A stretch of DNA of 64,000 nt, from NCBI RefSeq assembly GCF_004365655.1, contig NZ_SOEO01000002.1, positions 124,001-188,000 on the forward strand, given 5' to 3'. A program made the translations under genes and the position numbers. Position 1 is the stretch's first letter, and each line of letters starts with the position of its first letter. Source of the stretch: Epilithonimonas xixisoli (GTDB lineage Bacteria > Bacteroidota > Bacteroidia > Flavobacteriales > Weeksellaceae). The notes under the pieces are model-generated. The model worked only from the letters and a program-made list of their open reading frames with translations, was not told the origin of the DNA and searched no databases. Of this stretch, positions 1 to 8,203 are shown one piece after another.

Positions 1-144
1 AATTATAAACTTTTGATGCCGACTTACAAATCTTTCAGATTGCCAGATTATCCAATTGATAATATCGGAGTTCAGCCGGATATTTATCTTGATGAAAGCG
101 TTGAAAATTGGGAGAAATTTGCAGTTGATTATTTGGAAAATTAA
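1..144 (+). CDS. C-terminal end of a probable S41-family peptidase (partial)
   Basis: An open frame runs from the first base and gives 47 residues ending in DYLEN before a TAA stop. The tail contains PTYKSFRLPDYPIDNIG followed by a PDIYLD stretch. From memory this resembles the C-terminal end of Bacteroidota S41 (C-terminal processing-like) peptidases, where a sentence of this kind follows the catalytic core. The catalytic Ser/Lys would lie upstream, outside the window, so the family call rests only on tail similarity. The stop codon overlaps the stop of the convergent rSAM gene. Confidence 0.45.
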   Translation, partial: NYKLLMPTYKSFRLPDYPIDNIGVQPDIYLDESVENWEKFAVDYLEN

Positions 145-1397
145 AACAAAGTCAATTGCTGAGAAAACTGATTTTGAAATTTTGATTGACTTCCACCGAT
201 AATTAATTTCCTCAAATTCAAATCGGTCAAATGTTTCAAAAATGGATTGCCGTAACTGAAATCAATAAAATATTTTGCGCGATTGACAGCGGCGCCTAAC
301 TTTTTCAAGTTATCAATATTCAAAACTTGGAAACGTCTGGAGCTGACAATTTTCATCGCCGTTTTCACACCAATTCCCGGGATTCTTAGAATCATTTTGT
401 AATCTGCTGTTTGAAGATTGACTGGAAATTGTTCGAGATGTCTCAAAGCCCAACTCAATTTCGGGTCAACTTCCAAATCCAAAAATGGCATATTGGAATC
501 CAAAATCTCATCCGCTTTGAAACCATAAAAACGCATCAACCAATCGGATTGATACAATCGATTTTCCCTCAAAACAGGAACTTCCGCCGTGATTGCCGGC
601 AAACGATTGTCCACAGTTACAGGAATATAACCCGAATAATAGACGCGTTTCATCCCATAATTTTGATAGAAATGGTCAGCAACTTTGATGATTTGCAAAT
701 CATTTTCATTGGTTGCGCCGACAATCATTTGTGTGGATTGTCCGGCTGGAGCGAACTTCGGAACACTTTTGATAGTTTTTTTCTCGTCCTTGTATTGTTG
801 AATTCCTTTTTGCACGATTCGCATTGGTTGCAACATATCTTCCCGATTTTTATCAGGCGCCAGAAGCTTCAATCCAGATTCAGTCGGAATTTCTAGGTTT
901 ACGGAAAGTCGGTCCGCGTAAAGTGCGGCTTCCTGCATCAAAATATCACTCGCTCCCGGAATCGATTTGAGGTGAATGTAACCGTTGAAGTTATGTTCGT
1001 TTCTCAATTTTTTCGCCACCCGGACCAAACGTTCCATCGTCGTGTCCGCATCTTTGAAAATCCCAGAACTTAGAAATAAACCTTCGATATAATTTCGGCG
1101 GTAAAAACTGATGGTCAAATCCACCACTTCTTCCACTGTGAAAGCGGCGCGTTTGATGTCATTTGATTTTCTGGAAACGCAATAGATGCAATCGTAAATA
1201 CAATGGTTGGTCAAAAGGATTTTGAGAAGCGAAACACATCGCCCATCCTCTGTATATGTATGACAAATTCCGCTGGCAGAACTGTCGCCCAATCCGCCAT
1301 TGTTTTTTCTTTTTCCGCCACTTGATGAGCAAGAAACGTCGTACTTAGCAGCATCGGCAAGTATTTCCAGTTTTTCTTTTGTGCGGTCAAAGTTCAT
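141..1397 (-). CDS. Putative DNA modification/repair radical SAM protein
   Basis: This 418-residue protein has a radical SAM cluster-binding motif C66-x3-C70-x2-C73 (CIYDCIYC). Near the C-terminus (about residues 339-356) it has a helix-hairpin-helix-like segment, IPGIGVKTAMKI, which suggests DNA binding. The combination matches the family annotated as 'putative DNA modification/repair radical SAM protein', which is normally encoded beside a uracil-DNA-glycosylase-like partner. No such partner lies downstream here: the gene ends against the convergent peptidase fragment. The substrate of the family is not established. The N-terminal region is also Cys-rich (C23, C45, C54), which could hold a further metal site; that is inference. 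Confidence 0.85.
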   Translation of the reverse strand: MNFDRTKEKLEILADAAKYDVSCSSSGGKRKNNGGLGDSSASGICHTYTEDGRCVSLLKILLTNHCIYDCIYCVSRKSNDIKRAAFTVEEVVDLTISFYRRNYIEGLFLSSGIFKDADTTMERLVRVAKKLRNEHNFNGYIHLKSIPGASDILMQEAALYADRLSVNLEIPTESGLKLLAPDKNREDMLQPMRIVQKGIQQYKDEKKTIKSVPKFAPAGQSTQMIVGATNENDLQIIKVADHFYQNYGMKRVYYSGYIPVTVDNRLPAITAEVPVLRENRLYQSDWLMRFYGFKADEILDSNMPFLDLEVDPKLSWALRHLEQFPVNLQTADYKMILRIPGIGVKTAMKIVSSRRFQVLNIDNLKKLGAAVNRAKYFIDFSYGNPFLKHLTDLNLRKLIIGGSQSKFQNQFSQQLTLF

Positions 1398-1529
1398 ATT
1401 TGGGAGGATTTTATTTAGAAAAAATTATGTTCTAAATGAATGTCAAAAATAAAACCATTTGAGGGAATTGTTGATAGATATTTTGAATTAAGTTACTAAC
1501 AGAAAGTTTTGATTTTAATTTCAAAAACT

Positions 1530-2207
1530 TTAGTAGAAATCAAAATCACTTTCTTTAAGTACAACATTTTGAGTGGTATTTTGATTACTATTGGTTGCTG
1601 GAAGTATAACCTTTGCCATCTGCCTTTTATTGTCCACAGATCTTAATATAAAAAGAGGCTCATTATAATTTTTGGTTCTGTAGAGTCTTTTTACAGCACT
1701 GCCTTTTTCATAAATAAAATAAGAATCATCTTGAAATGTATTTGTTGTCCCGTGATTTATCAATAAAGGAAAAACCGAAATGTCTTGTGTGTTGAACGTC
1801 ACGTCGCAAGGATACAAATTAAACATTCGATTGTTATCATAAATAAAATTAGAGCCAATATTCGTGATTTCAACACCATTCTCATTTTCGCCAAAATATT
1901 TTTGTTCGGTCACAGGAGAAGGTTTAATTACCAATTTGTAAAAATCCCCATTTCCAGTACTCGTAAAAGTCTTCTGATAGTTCCCATTTACATCTGTTGT
2001 TGTAGAATCTATCCACTTAACCAGCTTATCAAAATGTTTATAATAAACATATTCGCCGATCATAATTTTTGCGTTTGGAACAGGATCTCCAGCCTGTTCA
2101 CTAATCTTGCCTGAAACAGAAGTAGTAATGCCCGCATCTATTTTGCGATCATCTCTGTCACAAGATAAAATCAAAAACATTGCGATCAATAGATAATGGT
2201 TTTTCAT
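1530..2207 (-). CDS. Lipoprotein with carboxypeptidase-regulatory-like fold (hypothetical)
   Basis: An open frame starts further upstream, but the start chosen here is the internal ATG at 2207. It begins MKNHYLLIAMFLILSC, a lipoprotein signal peptide with lipobox LILSC. The mature part opens with a GITTSVSGKISEQAGDPVPNAKIMI segment (about residues 25-50) and a TDVNGNYQKTF turn, the usual look of a CarboxypepD_reg-like beta-sandwich. The rest is not recognised. It probably sits in the outer membrane or periplasm. A TATATTTG -7 box about 24 bases upstream supports the internal start. Function unknown; it diverges from mvaA and is not obviously in an operon. Confidence 0.75.
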   Translation of the reverse strand: MKNHYLLIAMFLILSCDRDDRKIDAGITTSVSGKISEQAGDPVPNAKIMIGEYVYYKHFDKLVKWIDSTTTDVNGNYQKTFTSTGNGDFYKLVIKPSPVTEQKYFGENENGVEITNIGSNFIYDNNRMFNLYPCDVTFNTQDISVFPLLINHGTTNTFQDDSYFIYEKGSAVKRLYRTKNYNEPLFILRSVDNKRQMAKVILPATNSNQNTTQNVVLKESDFDFY

Positions 2208-2230
2208 TTTTAAAAGATTAATATTTAAAA

Positions 2231-2238
2231 CAAATATA
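2231..2238 (-). promoter_or_regulatory. -7 promoter box (TATATTTG) for the lipoprotein gene
   Basis: Read on the minus strand this is TATATTTG, a perfect match to the Bacteroidota -7 consensus TAnnTTTG, about 24 bases upstream of the ATG at 2207. A TTG lies 16 bases further upstream and could serve as the -33 element. The predicted leader is short and AT-rich. Confidence 0.5.
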
Positions 2239-2380
2239 CAAACCAATTCCATCACAATCTTCCAAAATCCTTATCTTTACAAAGCATAAAATTCATTTTG
2301 CATTTGAAATAAGTTTAGACTTAATTCTAAGTTTTAAATTATTGAAAATCAAATCAATTATCACTTATTAATTATCACTT

Positions 2381-3709
2381 ATGAACCATCAACCGGTTGA
2401 AGGTTTTTCCAAATTGTCAAAACAAGGAAAAATCGATTGGCTAATCAAAGAATATCTCGACGGAAATAAAGAACACGAAACTGTTCTCACTCAATATTGG
2501 AACGAAAATCCAGACCTGCAAAAACTGCACGACGAATTCTCGGAAAACACAATTTCCAACTTTTTTATGCCATACGGAATTGCCCCAAACTTCCTGATTG
2601 ACGGGAAACTTTTGGCACTTCCAATGGCCGTTGAAGAAAGCTCGGTGGTGGCAGCAGCATCTAAAGCGGCAAAATTTTGGATTGACAAAGGTGGCTTCAA
2701 AACAACCATCATCAATACAGAAAAGCTTGGTCACACGCATTTTATCTTTAAGACCGAGGCTCATAAATTGTTACATTTTTTCAATTTTAAACTGAAGAAA
2801 AAATTGTTGGAAGCGACGGAAGATATTACCAAAAATATGCGCAACCGTGGCGGCGGAATTCTGAATATCAAACTTATCGATAAAACTTCGGAATTGGAAG
2901 ATTATTTTCAACTGAAAGCGAGTTTTGACACCGTAGATTCTATGGGCGCGAATTTCATTAATTCTTGTCTGGAGCAATTCGGAAAAACTTTGAAGGAAGA
3001 AGTTGCCAATGAAGAAAGTTTCTCTCAGGAAGAAAAAGATTCGTTGCAGATTGTGATGAATATTCTTTCCAATTACACGCCGGATTGCATCGTAAGAGCC
3101 GAAGTTTCCTGCAAAATTGAAGATTTGAAAGACGACAGTGGAATTTCCAACGAAGAATTTGCGTGGAAATTCAAACGTGCGGTGACGATTGCAGAAATCG
3201 AGCCTTATAGAGCAACAACGCACAACAAAGGCATTATGAACGGTGTTGATGCTGTGGTCATCGCAACAGGAAATGATTTCCGTGCGACGGAAGCTTGCGC
3301 CCACGCTTATGCTGCGAGAAATGGAAAATATTCTTCGTTGACGCACTGTACTACAGATAATGGGATTTTCAGATTTTGGATTGACTTGCCAATTTCGGTT
3401 GGTGTAGTTGGTGGTTTGACAAATCTTCATCCGTTGGTGAAATTCTCTTTGGCTTTATTAGGAAAACCATCTGCTCAGGAATTGATGAGTATTTTGGCAG
3501 TTTCAGGATTGGCGCAGAACTTTGGAGCGCTTCGTTCGTTGGTGACAACGGGAATCCAGAAAGGTCATATGAAAATGCACCTTTTCAACATTTTGAATCA
3601 ATTTGGCGCGACGGAAGAGGAGAAACAGCATTTTGTGACCTACTTCAAAGACAAAACGGTGAGTCATCACGAGGTGATTTCGGAGTTGGAAAAATTGAGA
3701 AATAGATAG
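2381..3709 (+). CDS. mvaA: Hydroxymethylglutaryl-CoA reductase, degradative (class II type)
   Basis: HMG-CoA reductase interconverts HMG-CoA and mevalonate, the committed step of the mevalonate isoprenoid route used by many Flavobacteriia. The 442-residue protein shows the family motifs: the substrate-site EESSVVAAAS near residues 85-94, DSMGAN at 186-191 (dinucleotide site), NKGIMNG at 282-288, GND at 297-299 with the catalytic Asp, and the class II general-acid histidine in GIQKGHMKMH (H396). The length suits class II bacterial enzymes. Although the family name says degradative, in this lineage it most likely serves biosynthesis (inference). The gene stands alone after a divergent lipoprotein; a small membrane ORF starts 5 bases after its stop. 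Confidence 0.95.
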   Translation: MNHQPVEGFSKLSKQGKIDWLIKEYLDGNKEHETVLTQYWNENPDLQKLHDEFSENTISNFFMPYGIAPNFLIDGKLLALPMAVEESSVVAAASKAAKFWIDKGGFKTTIINTEKLGHTHFIFKTEAHKLLHFFNFKLKKKLLEATEDITKNMRNRGGGILNIKLIDKTSELEDYFQLKASFDTVDSMGANFINSCLEQFGKTLKEEVANEESFSQEEKDSLQIVMNILSNYTPDCIVRAEVSCKIEDLKDDSGISNEEFAWKFKRAVTIAEIEPYRATTHNKGIMNGVDAVVIATGNDFRATEACAHAYAARNGKYSSLTHCTTDNGIFRFWIDLPISVGVVGGLTNLHPLVKFSLALLGKPSAQELMSILAVSGLAQNFGALRSLVTTGIQKGHMKMHLFNILNQFGATEEEKQHFVTYFKDKTVSHHEVISELEKLRNR

Positions 3710-3713
3710 ATTT

Positions 3714-3884
3714 ATGTTTGGACTCGCATTATCAGCATTAATCTTGATTTTCGGAATATTTCTGAAAACGACAAACAATCCCGGATTCGCAAGTTCGAAA
3801 CGGTTTTCTTGGCTGTTCATTATCTTGGGAATCATCACATTGGTTGGAAAAATTATTATTTTATATCAAAAAGGAGAATTGTAA
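3714..3884 (+). CDS. Small two-TM membrane protein (56 aa)
   Basis: This short frame starts at ATG 3714, 5 bases after the mvaA stop, and ends at TAA 3882-3884. It encodes 56 residues with two hydrophobic segments (about 2-17 and 33-52) separated by a polar, basic loop (KTTNNPGFASSKR). The tight spacing after mvaA and the clean membrane topology argue that it is real and co-transcribed. No family or function is recognised. Confidence 0.6.
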   Translation: MFGLALSALILIFGIFLKTTNNPGFASSKRFSWLFIILGIITLVGKIIILYQKGEL

Positions 3885-3933
3885 ATTATGAAAACTGTAA
3901 GTAATTGCAGAATTGAAAGTAGGTAATAAATAA

Positions 3934-4263
3934 ATGTGGTATATCTTTGACAATTCAAATTCAATTGGTAAAAAAGGTTCTGAAGGAGGAATTATTCTTT
4001 CCGATTTTGAAAATAGCAATGGTGCGAGAATAACAATTGAACAAGATGGCAATATTGCACCATTTTCTGTTACAATTGCAATTTACAATTTGATGTTCCA
4101 TACTTATTTTTGTGATTCTGAAATAGATGCTATTTCTTATAGGAAAGAAACTATTGAGAGAATTGATGAAATTTTTGAATTGTTGGAAATTGAGACTGAA
4201 AAGAGAAATGAAGATTGGAAAATAAATTTCAATCATAGAATTGAAGAAATCTGTAAAAATTAA
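3934..4263 (+). CDS. Hypothetical protein (109 aa)
   Basis: The product is a soluble 109-residue protein with no signal peptide or membrane segment. Its first 75 residues look like a beta-rich fold (MWYIFDNSNSIG, GARITIEQDG, FSVTIAIYNLMF). It ends in an acidic, charged helix rich in Glu, Lys and Arg. The stop is 3 bases before the DUF423 gene, so the two are probably co-transcribed. Not recognised as a known family. Confidence 0.65.
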   Translation: MWYIFDNSNSIGKKGSEGGIILSDFENSNGARITIEQDGNIAPFSVTIAIYNLMFHTYFCDSEIDAISYRKETIERIDEIFELLEIETEKRNEDWKINFNHRIEEICKN

Positions 4264-4266
4264 ATT

Positions 4267-4653
4267 ATGAAAAACTTAACTTTAATCATCGGCGGAATCT
4301 ACGGTTTGCTATCCGTAATTCTTGGCGCGTTTGGTGCGCACGCCTTCAAAAAAATATTATCAATCGAAAGATTGGAAAGCTTCGAAACGGGCGTTCGTTA
4401 TCAGATGTACGCGGCGTTTTTTCTTTTGATTGTCGGTTATATTTTGAAATTCGAAACAAGTTCTGAAAAATGGATTTCTATTTTGATGATTGCCGGAACT
4501 TTTATATTTTCTGTGAGCATTTATTGTTTGGCTTTTCAGGATGTTTGGGGCGTTAATTTGAAATTTCTTGGACCAATCACACCTCTTGGCGGATTGTTTA
4601 TGATTATCAGCTGGGCGATGTTGATTTGGTATTTTGCTAAAGCTAAATTTTAA
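4267..4653 (+). CDS. DUF423 family inner-membrane protein
   Basis: This 128-residue protein has four predicted transmembrane helices and the hallmark N-terminal LGAFGAHAFKK and later RYQMYAAFFLL motifs of the DUF423 (YgdD-like) family. It also has GPITPLGGLFMIISWAML at the C-terminal end. The family function is unknown. It lies in a tight plus-strand run, 3 bases after the preceding ORF and 4 bases before the next start. Confidence 0.9.
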   Translation: MKNLTLIIGGIYGLLSVILGAFGAHAFKKILSIERLESFETGVRYQMYAAFFLLIVGYILKFETSSEKWISILMIAGTFIFSVSIYCLAFQDVWGVNLKFLGPITPLGGLFMIISWAMLIWYFAKAKF

Positions 4654-4657
4654 GAAA

Positions 4658-5197
4658 ATGAAAAATCTATTTCTATTATTTTTAATGGTTTCAAATGTTT
4701 TATTTTCTCAAGAATTTAAACAAGTTAAAGTTGGACAAACCTTTAATCTAAGTTATCCATCATCGTACTCCAAGGTGTTTAATTTAAATGAAAGTGCAAG
4801 CATTCAATTATCCAACATCGTTCAGGATAAATATTTAATTGTAATTCAAGAGGAAAAAGAAGCTTTAAAAAGTTTGCAAGTCAACTTTGCAAATATTGAC
4901 GAAGCGGCAGAATTCTATTCAAAAAATATTATTTCAAGCATTCCTGAAAATAAAAATAAAAAAATATCATCATATCGGCATTTTAAAATCAATGGATACA
5001 ATGCAACTGAACTTACTATAGATGGCGATGTAGAAGTGGACGAAGATGGAAAATTTTTAACTATTGCTTACAAATTTGTACTTGCTGAAACACCTAATTA
5101 TTATTACCAATTTTTGTTTTGGTCTGATGTTAACAAACGTGAGAAATACAATGAAGAATTTGAGAAAATCTTGAGTTCTTTCAAAGAAACAAATTAA
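4658..5197 (+). CDS. Secreted hypothetical protein
   Basis: The start chosen is ATG 4658, which gives MKNLFLLFLMVSNVLFSQ, a clear Sec signal peptide ending at a Gln typical of flavobacterial cleavage sites. A longer upstream reading would overlap DUF423 and lose the signal. The mature part of about 160 residues has alternating beta-strand-like segments (FNLSYPSSYSKVF, ASIQLSNIV, GYNATELTIDGDVEVD) and resembles PsbP/DUF1795-like domains in style, but this is not certain. Probably periplasmic or surface. Fourth gene of the small plus-strand run. Confidence 0.7.
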   Translation: MKNLFLLFLMVSNVLFSQEFKQVKVGQTFNLSYPSSYSKVFNLNESASIQLSNIVQDKYLIVIQEEKEALKSLQVNFANIDEAAEFYSKNIISSIPENKNKKISSYRHFKINGYNATELTIDGDVEVDEDGKFLTIAYKFVLAETPNYYYQFLFWSDVNKREKYNEEFEKILSSFKETN

Positions 5198-5216
5198 TTT
5201 TTATTGAGATAACTAA

Positions 5217-5477
5217 ATGTTCTTCATCTTCGGAATCAAAACCAAACTCGTAGGAAAAGAAGACCGTAAAGTCCTGAAAAATGGCTTTATGGCAAATGCG
5301 ATTGTGTCGGTTTACAAGAATTATTTCGAGTTGTTTTTCATTCCGATATTTCCATTTAGTAAAAAGTACAGCATCTATATTCCACATTCCGACGAATATT
5401 ATGAGACCGGATTTGGCTCATCAAATATGCCAAAAGAGTATTTGGAACTTTGTAAAGAAGTAGGGAGAAATTATTGA
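5217..5477 (+). CDS. Hypothetical protein, zinc-ribbon-like family without cysteines
   Basis: The 86-residue protein starts MFFIFGIKTKLVGKED and contains FELFFIPIFPFSKKYSIY. It recalls the small flavobacterial proteins annotated as zinc-ribbon containing (MFFxxGxKTK start, a FxxxFIPxxP core). The Cys pairs that would make a zinc ribbon are absent; only one Cys is present near the end. The stop codon lies inside the stem of a strong terminator. Function unknown. Confidence 0.65.
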   Translation: MFFIFGIKTKLVGKEDRKVLKNGFMANAIVSVYKNYFELFFIPIFPFSKKYSIYIPHSDEYYETGFGSSNMPKEYLELCKEVGRNY

Positions 5478-5493
5478 TTTCTCCCTTTTTTTT
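5463..5493 (+). terminator. Rho-independent terminator of the 3714-5477 run
   Basis: A 9-bp perfect stem GGGAGAAAT / ATTTCTCCC with a 5-base loop is followed by an 8-base T tract. The stop codon of the preceding gene lies in the loop and the start of the second arm. It separates that gene from the convergent TolC gene. Confidence 0.8.
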
Positions 5494-6898
5494 ATCTGAT
5501 GAAATTCTCATTGAACCATTTCAGCTTGTTGTAGCTTTTCAGGAATTTGGTTTTGAGTTCAAGATTTTTTTCTTGCGCCTCCAGCAATTTATTTTCTCTC
5601 GTATTAATTAAAAACAAAGAACTTTCCCCGTTGCTGAATCTCATTTCTTCCGCATTCAAAAGACGTTGATAATTGTTGAGGTTTTTTGTAGAAATATCAA
5701 TTTGCGTAAAATAATTACTCACTTCATTTTTATATGTTTCGATTTTGGTATTGATTTCCCGAAACTTAAGTTGTGAATCCTGCTGGTTTTGTGATATTTT
5801 CAATTTGGCAATTTCATAATCTGCTCGCGCTTGTCTTAGGAAAATTGGGATTTCTAGCTTCAATCCGTACTGGAAATTATTTTCAAAAAAAGGAAGATTG
5901 TCTGCTTTATAGTTTTCTTTGTTAAAGAAATTGTAGGTGAAATCTATTTTTGGCAGAAAACTTTGCCATTTCAATCGCCTTTCACTTTCCAGAATATTCT
6001 GTTTCTGCAAATAATACTCCAGCGAAGCGTGATTTTCCAATTGTTTGGATTGTACATCTTGCACCAAAAACTCATAATCCGAATAGCCAGAATGTTCATC
6101 CAAATTAGAAGAAGGAAAAATCAATTGCGAGATCTCAAACAATTCCTGATTATCTTTCCAAAGAAACATCTGCAAATCCTGCGTGCTTTTGACAAAATTA
6201 AGATAAGCATCACGCTCCTGCAGTTCAAAACTTTGCAATTGTGAAGACGCTTCCACAGTGTCAATCGCAGGTCTTTCTCCATATTCGAAGGTTTTTATGG
6301 TAAGTTCCAGACGTTTTCTATTGATCTCAACTGCAGATTTTTGAAGCTTATAGATTTCGTAATTTTTCACCCATTCCCAAAACGTATTTTCTGCGTCCAA
6401 AAGAAGTTCGTTGGTCAAAACAATTTGCTCGGCTTCGGTCATTTTCAAACCAAATTTTGACTGGTCCAGCATTGCTCTTCTCTTGTCATAAAGCAGATTT
6501 TTGGCCAATGGAATTGTGATTCCAAATTGGTACAAACCGCCCAAAGTTTCGGTATTACTCAGCTTATCTCCTTCAATATAATTGTAGCCTCCGTGGATAT
6601 CAATCCCGTACCAAGTCGGGATTCCCAGTTCCAGATTTTTTTGTTTGTAATAATGAGTTCCGTCAATATTCTTTTCTCCTAATTTTCCTGCTAAAACTGG
6701 GTCGAAATTACCTCTCGCTTTGGTGATTTCTGCATTGGCAATTCTATTTTGAAGCTGATATTTGAAAGCCAGCGGATGATAATTTTTAACAACATTCAAA
6801 AATTCCTGATGCGAAAGCTTGAGCGAATCCTGCGCAAAAGAAAACTGAACAGAAAAGAAAATTAGAAAAATCGAAAATAATTTATTTACTTTTTTCAT
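5492..6898 (-). CDS. TolC-family outer-membrane efflux/secretion protein
   Basis: This 468-residue protein has a signal peptide (MKKVNKLFSIFLIFFSVQFSFAQ) and two long helical repeats with the feel of an outer membrane efflux protein: A-E-I-T-K-A-R-G, LDAENTFWEWVKNYE, and the second-half ANYEIAKLKISQNQQ / LLNAEEMRFSNGESS. It should form the trimeric outer-membrane duct for the exporter encoded just upstream. It overlaps the HlyD gene by 17 bases, showing translational coupling in the order ABC, HlyD, TolC. The exported substrate is not visible from the neighbourhood. Confidence 0.88.
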   Translation of the reverse strand: MKKVNKLFSIFLIFFSVQFSFAQDSLKLSHQEFLNVVKNYHPLAFKYQLQNRIANAEITKARGNFDPVLAGKLGEKNIDGTHYYKQKNLELGIPTWYGIDIHGGYNYIEGDKLSNTETLGGLYQFGITIPLAKNLLYDKRRAMLDQSKFGLKMTEAEQIVLTNELLLDAENTFWEWVKNYEIYKLQKSAVEINRKRLELTIKTFEYGERPAIDTVEASSQLQSFELQERDAYLNFVKSTQDLQMFLWKDNQELFEISQLIFPSSNLDEHSGYSDYEFLVQDVQSKQLENHASLEYYLQKQNILESERRLKWQSFLPKIDFTYNFFNKENYKADNLPFFENNFQYGLKLEIPIFLRQARADYEIAKLKISQNQQDSQLKFREINTKIETYKNEVSNYFTQIDISTKNLNNYQRLLNAEEMRFSNGESSLFLINTRENKLLEAQEKNLELKTKFLKSYNKLKWFNENFIR

Positions 6899-8198
6899 TT
6901 CCTGCAGATTTGTCCGTTGTGTTTACTTCATAATAATCTGGTGGGAAACCGTTGATGTTTCGCCAAAGTTCGTACCAGATTGGCACGTCATTTAGAATCG
7001 CGATTCCTTGAACGCCAGTTCCCATTTTGATTTTCGGAGGCCATTGTTTCTCATTTTTATCCTGGATCAGCAATGCTTTGAACATCCCGTTGGCACTGAT
7101 GTTATTCTCCACCGCAATTACTTTTCCCGCAAAAGTTCCGTAGCTGGAGTTTGGCCAACCTGAGAAAACAATCGCCGGAAAACCATCAAAAATACACATC
7201 ACGCGTTGCCCTTCTTTCACCAAAGGCAAATCTACAGGTTTGATGAAGATTTCCACAGCATAATCTACTTTTTCCGGAACAATGATTCCGATACTTTCCC
7301 CATCTTTCAAAATCTCTCCAATTCCAGCTTTGTTGATTTGCACCACTTGCCCGTCTTGAGACGCAATCACAAAATACAAACCTTGTCTGGCTCGGTAATT
7401 GGCAACTTGATTTTCTAGTTTTGCAATATCGCCATCACTACCTTCAATCTGTCCCATACTTTGAAATCTGTCTCCTTCGGTTTTGCTCAATTTTTCGTTA
7501 TAATCCTGAATGGTTGCATTTTGTTCGATGCTTGTATTCACGATTTCTTGTCTCGTCTGAGCAAGTTTGTTTTCGGTGGAGGTTTTCTTTGCCAAAGCAT
7601 TCTGATAAGACACGCTTCTCTGCTGGAATTGCGTGAGCGAAACCAGACCTTCGTCATACATTTTCTTTTGTCTTTCGTATTGGTCAGAGGTCATCTTGAG
7701 TTCATTGTTTACTGCTACCAGCTCTGCTTCTTCGCCTGCCAGTTTATTGTTGAGCTGGCTGATTTTTACTTTCAGCTGACTCAGTTTCAAATCTCGTGCA
7801 GAATTTAGAGCCTGCATTTGGCTATTGGTGGTTCCAACTTTGGCTTCGTAATATTTCTGCAAACCTTTTTTCGCATCCACTTGTTGCTCGGTTCGTTTTA
7901 CCAAAAGTGGGTCTAGATAATCTTCCTTCACCTCGGAAAGTTGAAGAAGTGTATCACCTTTTTTTACATAATCCCCATTTTTCACATACCATTTGATGAT
8001 TCTTCCCGGAATTGGGGAATTGAGTTGTTGTGGACGTTGTTCTTGATAAAGTGTACTCACATTTCCCATCACTTTTATATTCTGTGTCCAAGGCAGAAAA
8101 AGGACAGTAATGCCACCGAGAAAGATGAATAAAAACCATCTTTTTACTTTCGATTTTTTATCGATAAGGTATATTTTTTTGACTGATTGCAGTTCCAT
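6882..8198 (-). CDS. HlyD-family membrane fusion (periplasmic adaptor) protein
   Basis: The protein of 438 residues has one N-terminal membrane anchor (WFLFIFLGGITVLFLPW, about 21-37) followed by a lipoyl-like half motif (SPIPGRIIKWYVKNGDYVKKGDTLLQL). Then come long coiled-coil hairpins (about 95-260), the second lipoyl half (ASQDGQVVQINKAGIGEILKDGE) and a beta-barrel domain. This is the domain order of HlyD/LapC-type adaptors that bridge an inner-membrane ABC exporter and TolC. It sits 5 bases downstream of the ABC gene and overlaps TolC. Unusually for short adaptors, the C-terminus carries a hydrophilic tail rich in Asp, Lys and Glu. Confidence 0.88.
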   Translation of the reverse strand: MELQSVKKIYLIDKKSKVKRWFLFIFLGGITVLFLPWTQNIKVMGNVSTLYQEQRPQQLNSPIPGRIIKWYVKNGDYVKKGDTLLQLSEVKEDYLDPLLVKRTEQQVDAKKGLQKYYEAKVGTTNSQMQALNSARDLKLSQLKVKISQLNNKLAGEEAELVAVNNELKMTSDQYERQKKMYDEGLVSLTQFQQRSVSYQNALAKKTSTENKLAQTRQEIVNTSIEQNATIQDYNEKLSKTEGDRFQSMGQIEGSDGDIAKLENQVANYRARQGLYFVIASQDGQVVQINKAGIGEILKDGESIGIIVPEKVDYAVEIFIKPVDLPLVKEGQRVMCIFDGFPAIVFSGWPNSSYGTFAGKVIAVENNISANGMFKALLIQDKNEKQWPPKIKMGTGVQGIAILNDVPIWYELWRNINGFPPDYYEVNTTDKSAGNEKSK

Positions 8199-8203
8199 CT
8201 TTC

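Noticed and set aside
2771-3430. 219-codon open frame opposite mvaA
   Set aside because: It is antisense to the clear HMG-CoA reductase; the protein is rich in Phe, Arg, Ile and Asn with no recognisable motif, typical of a shadow frame.
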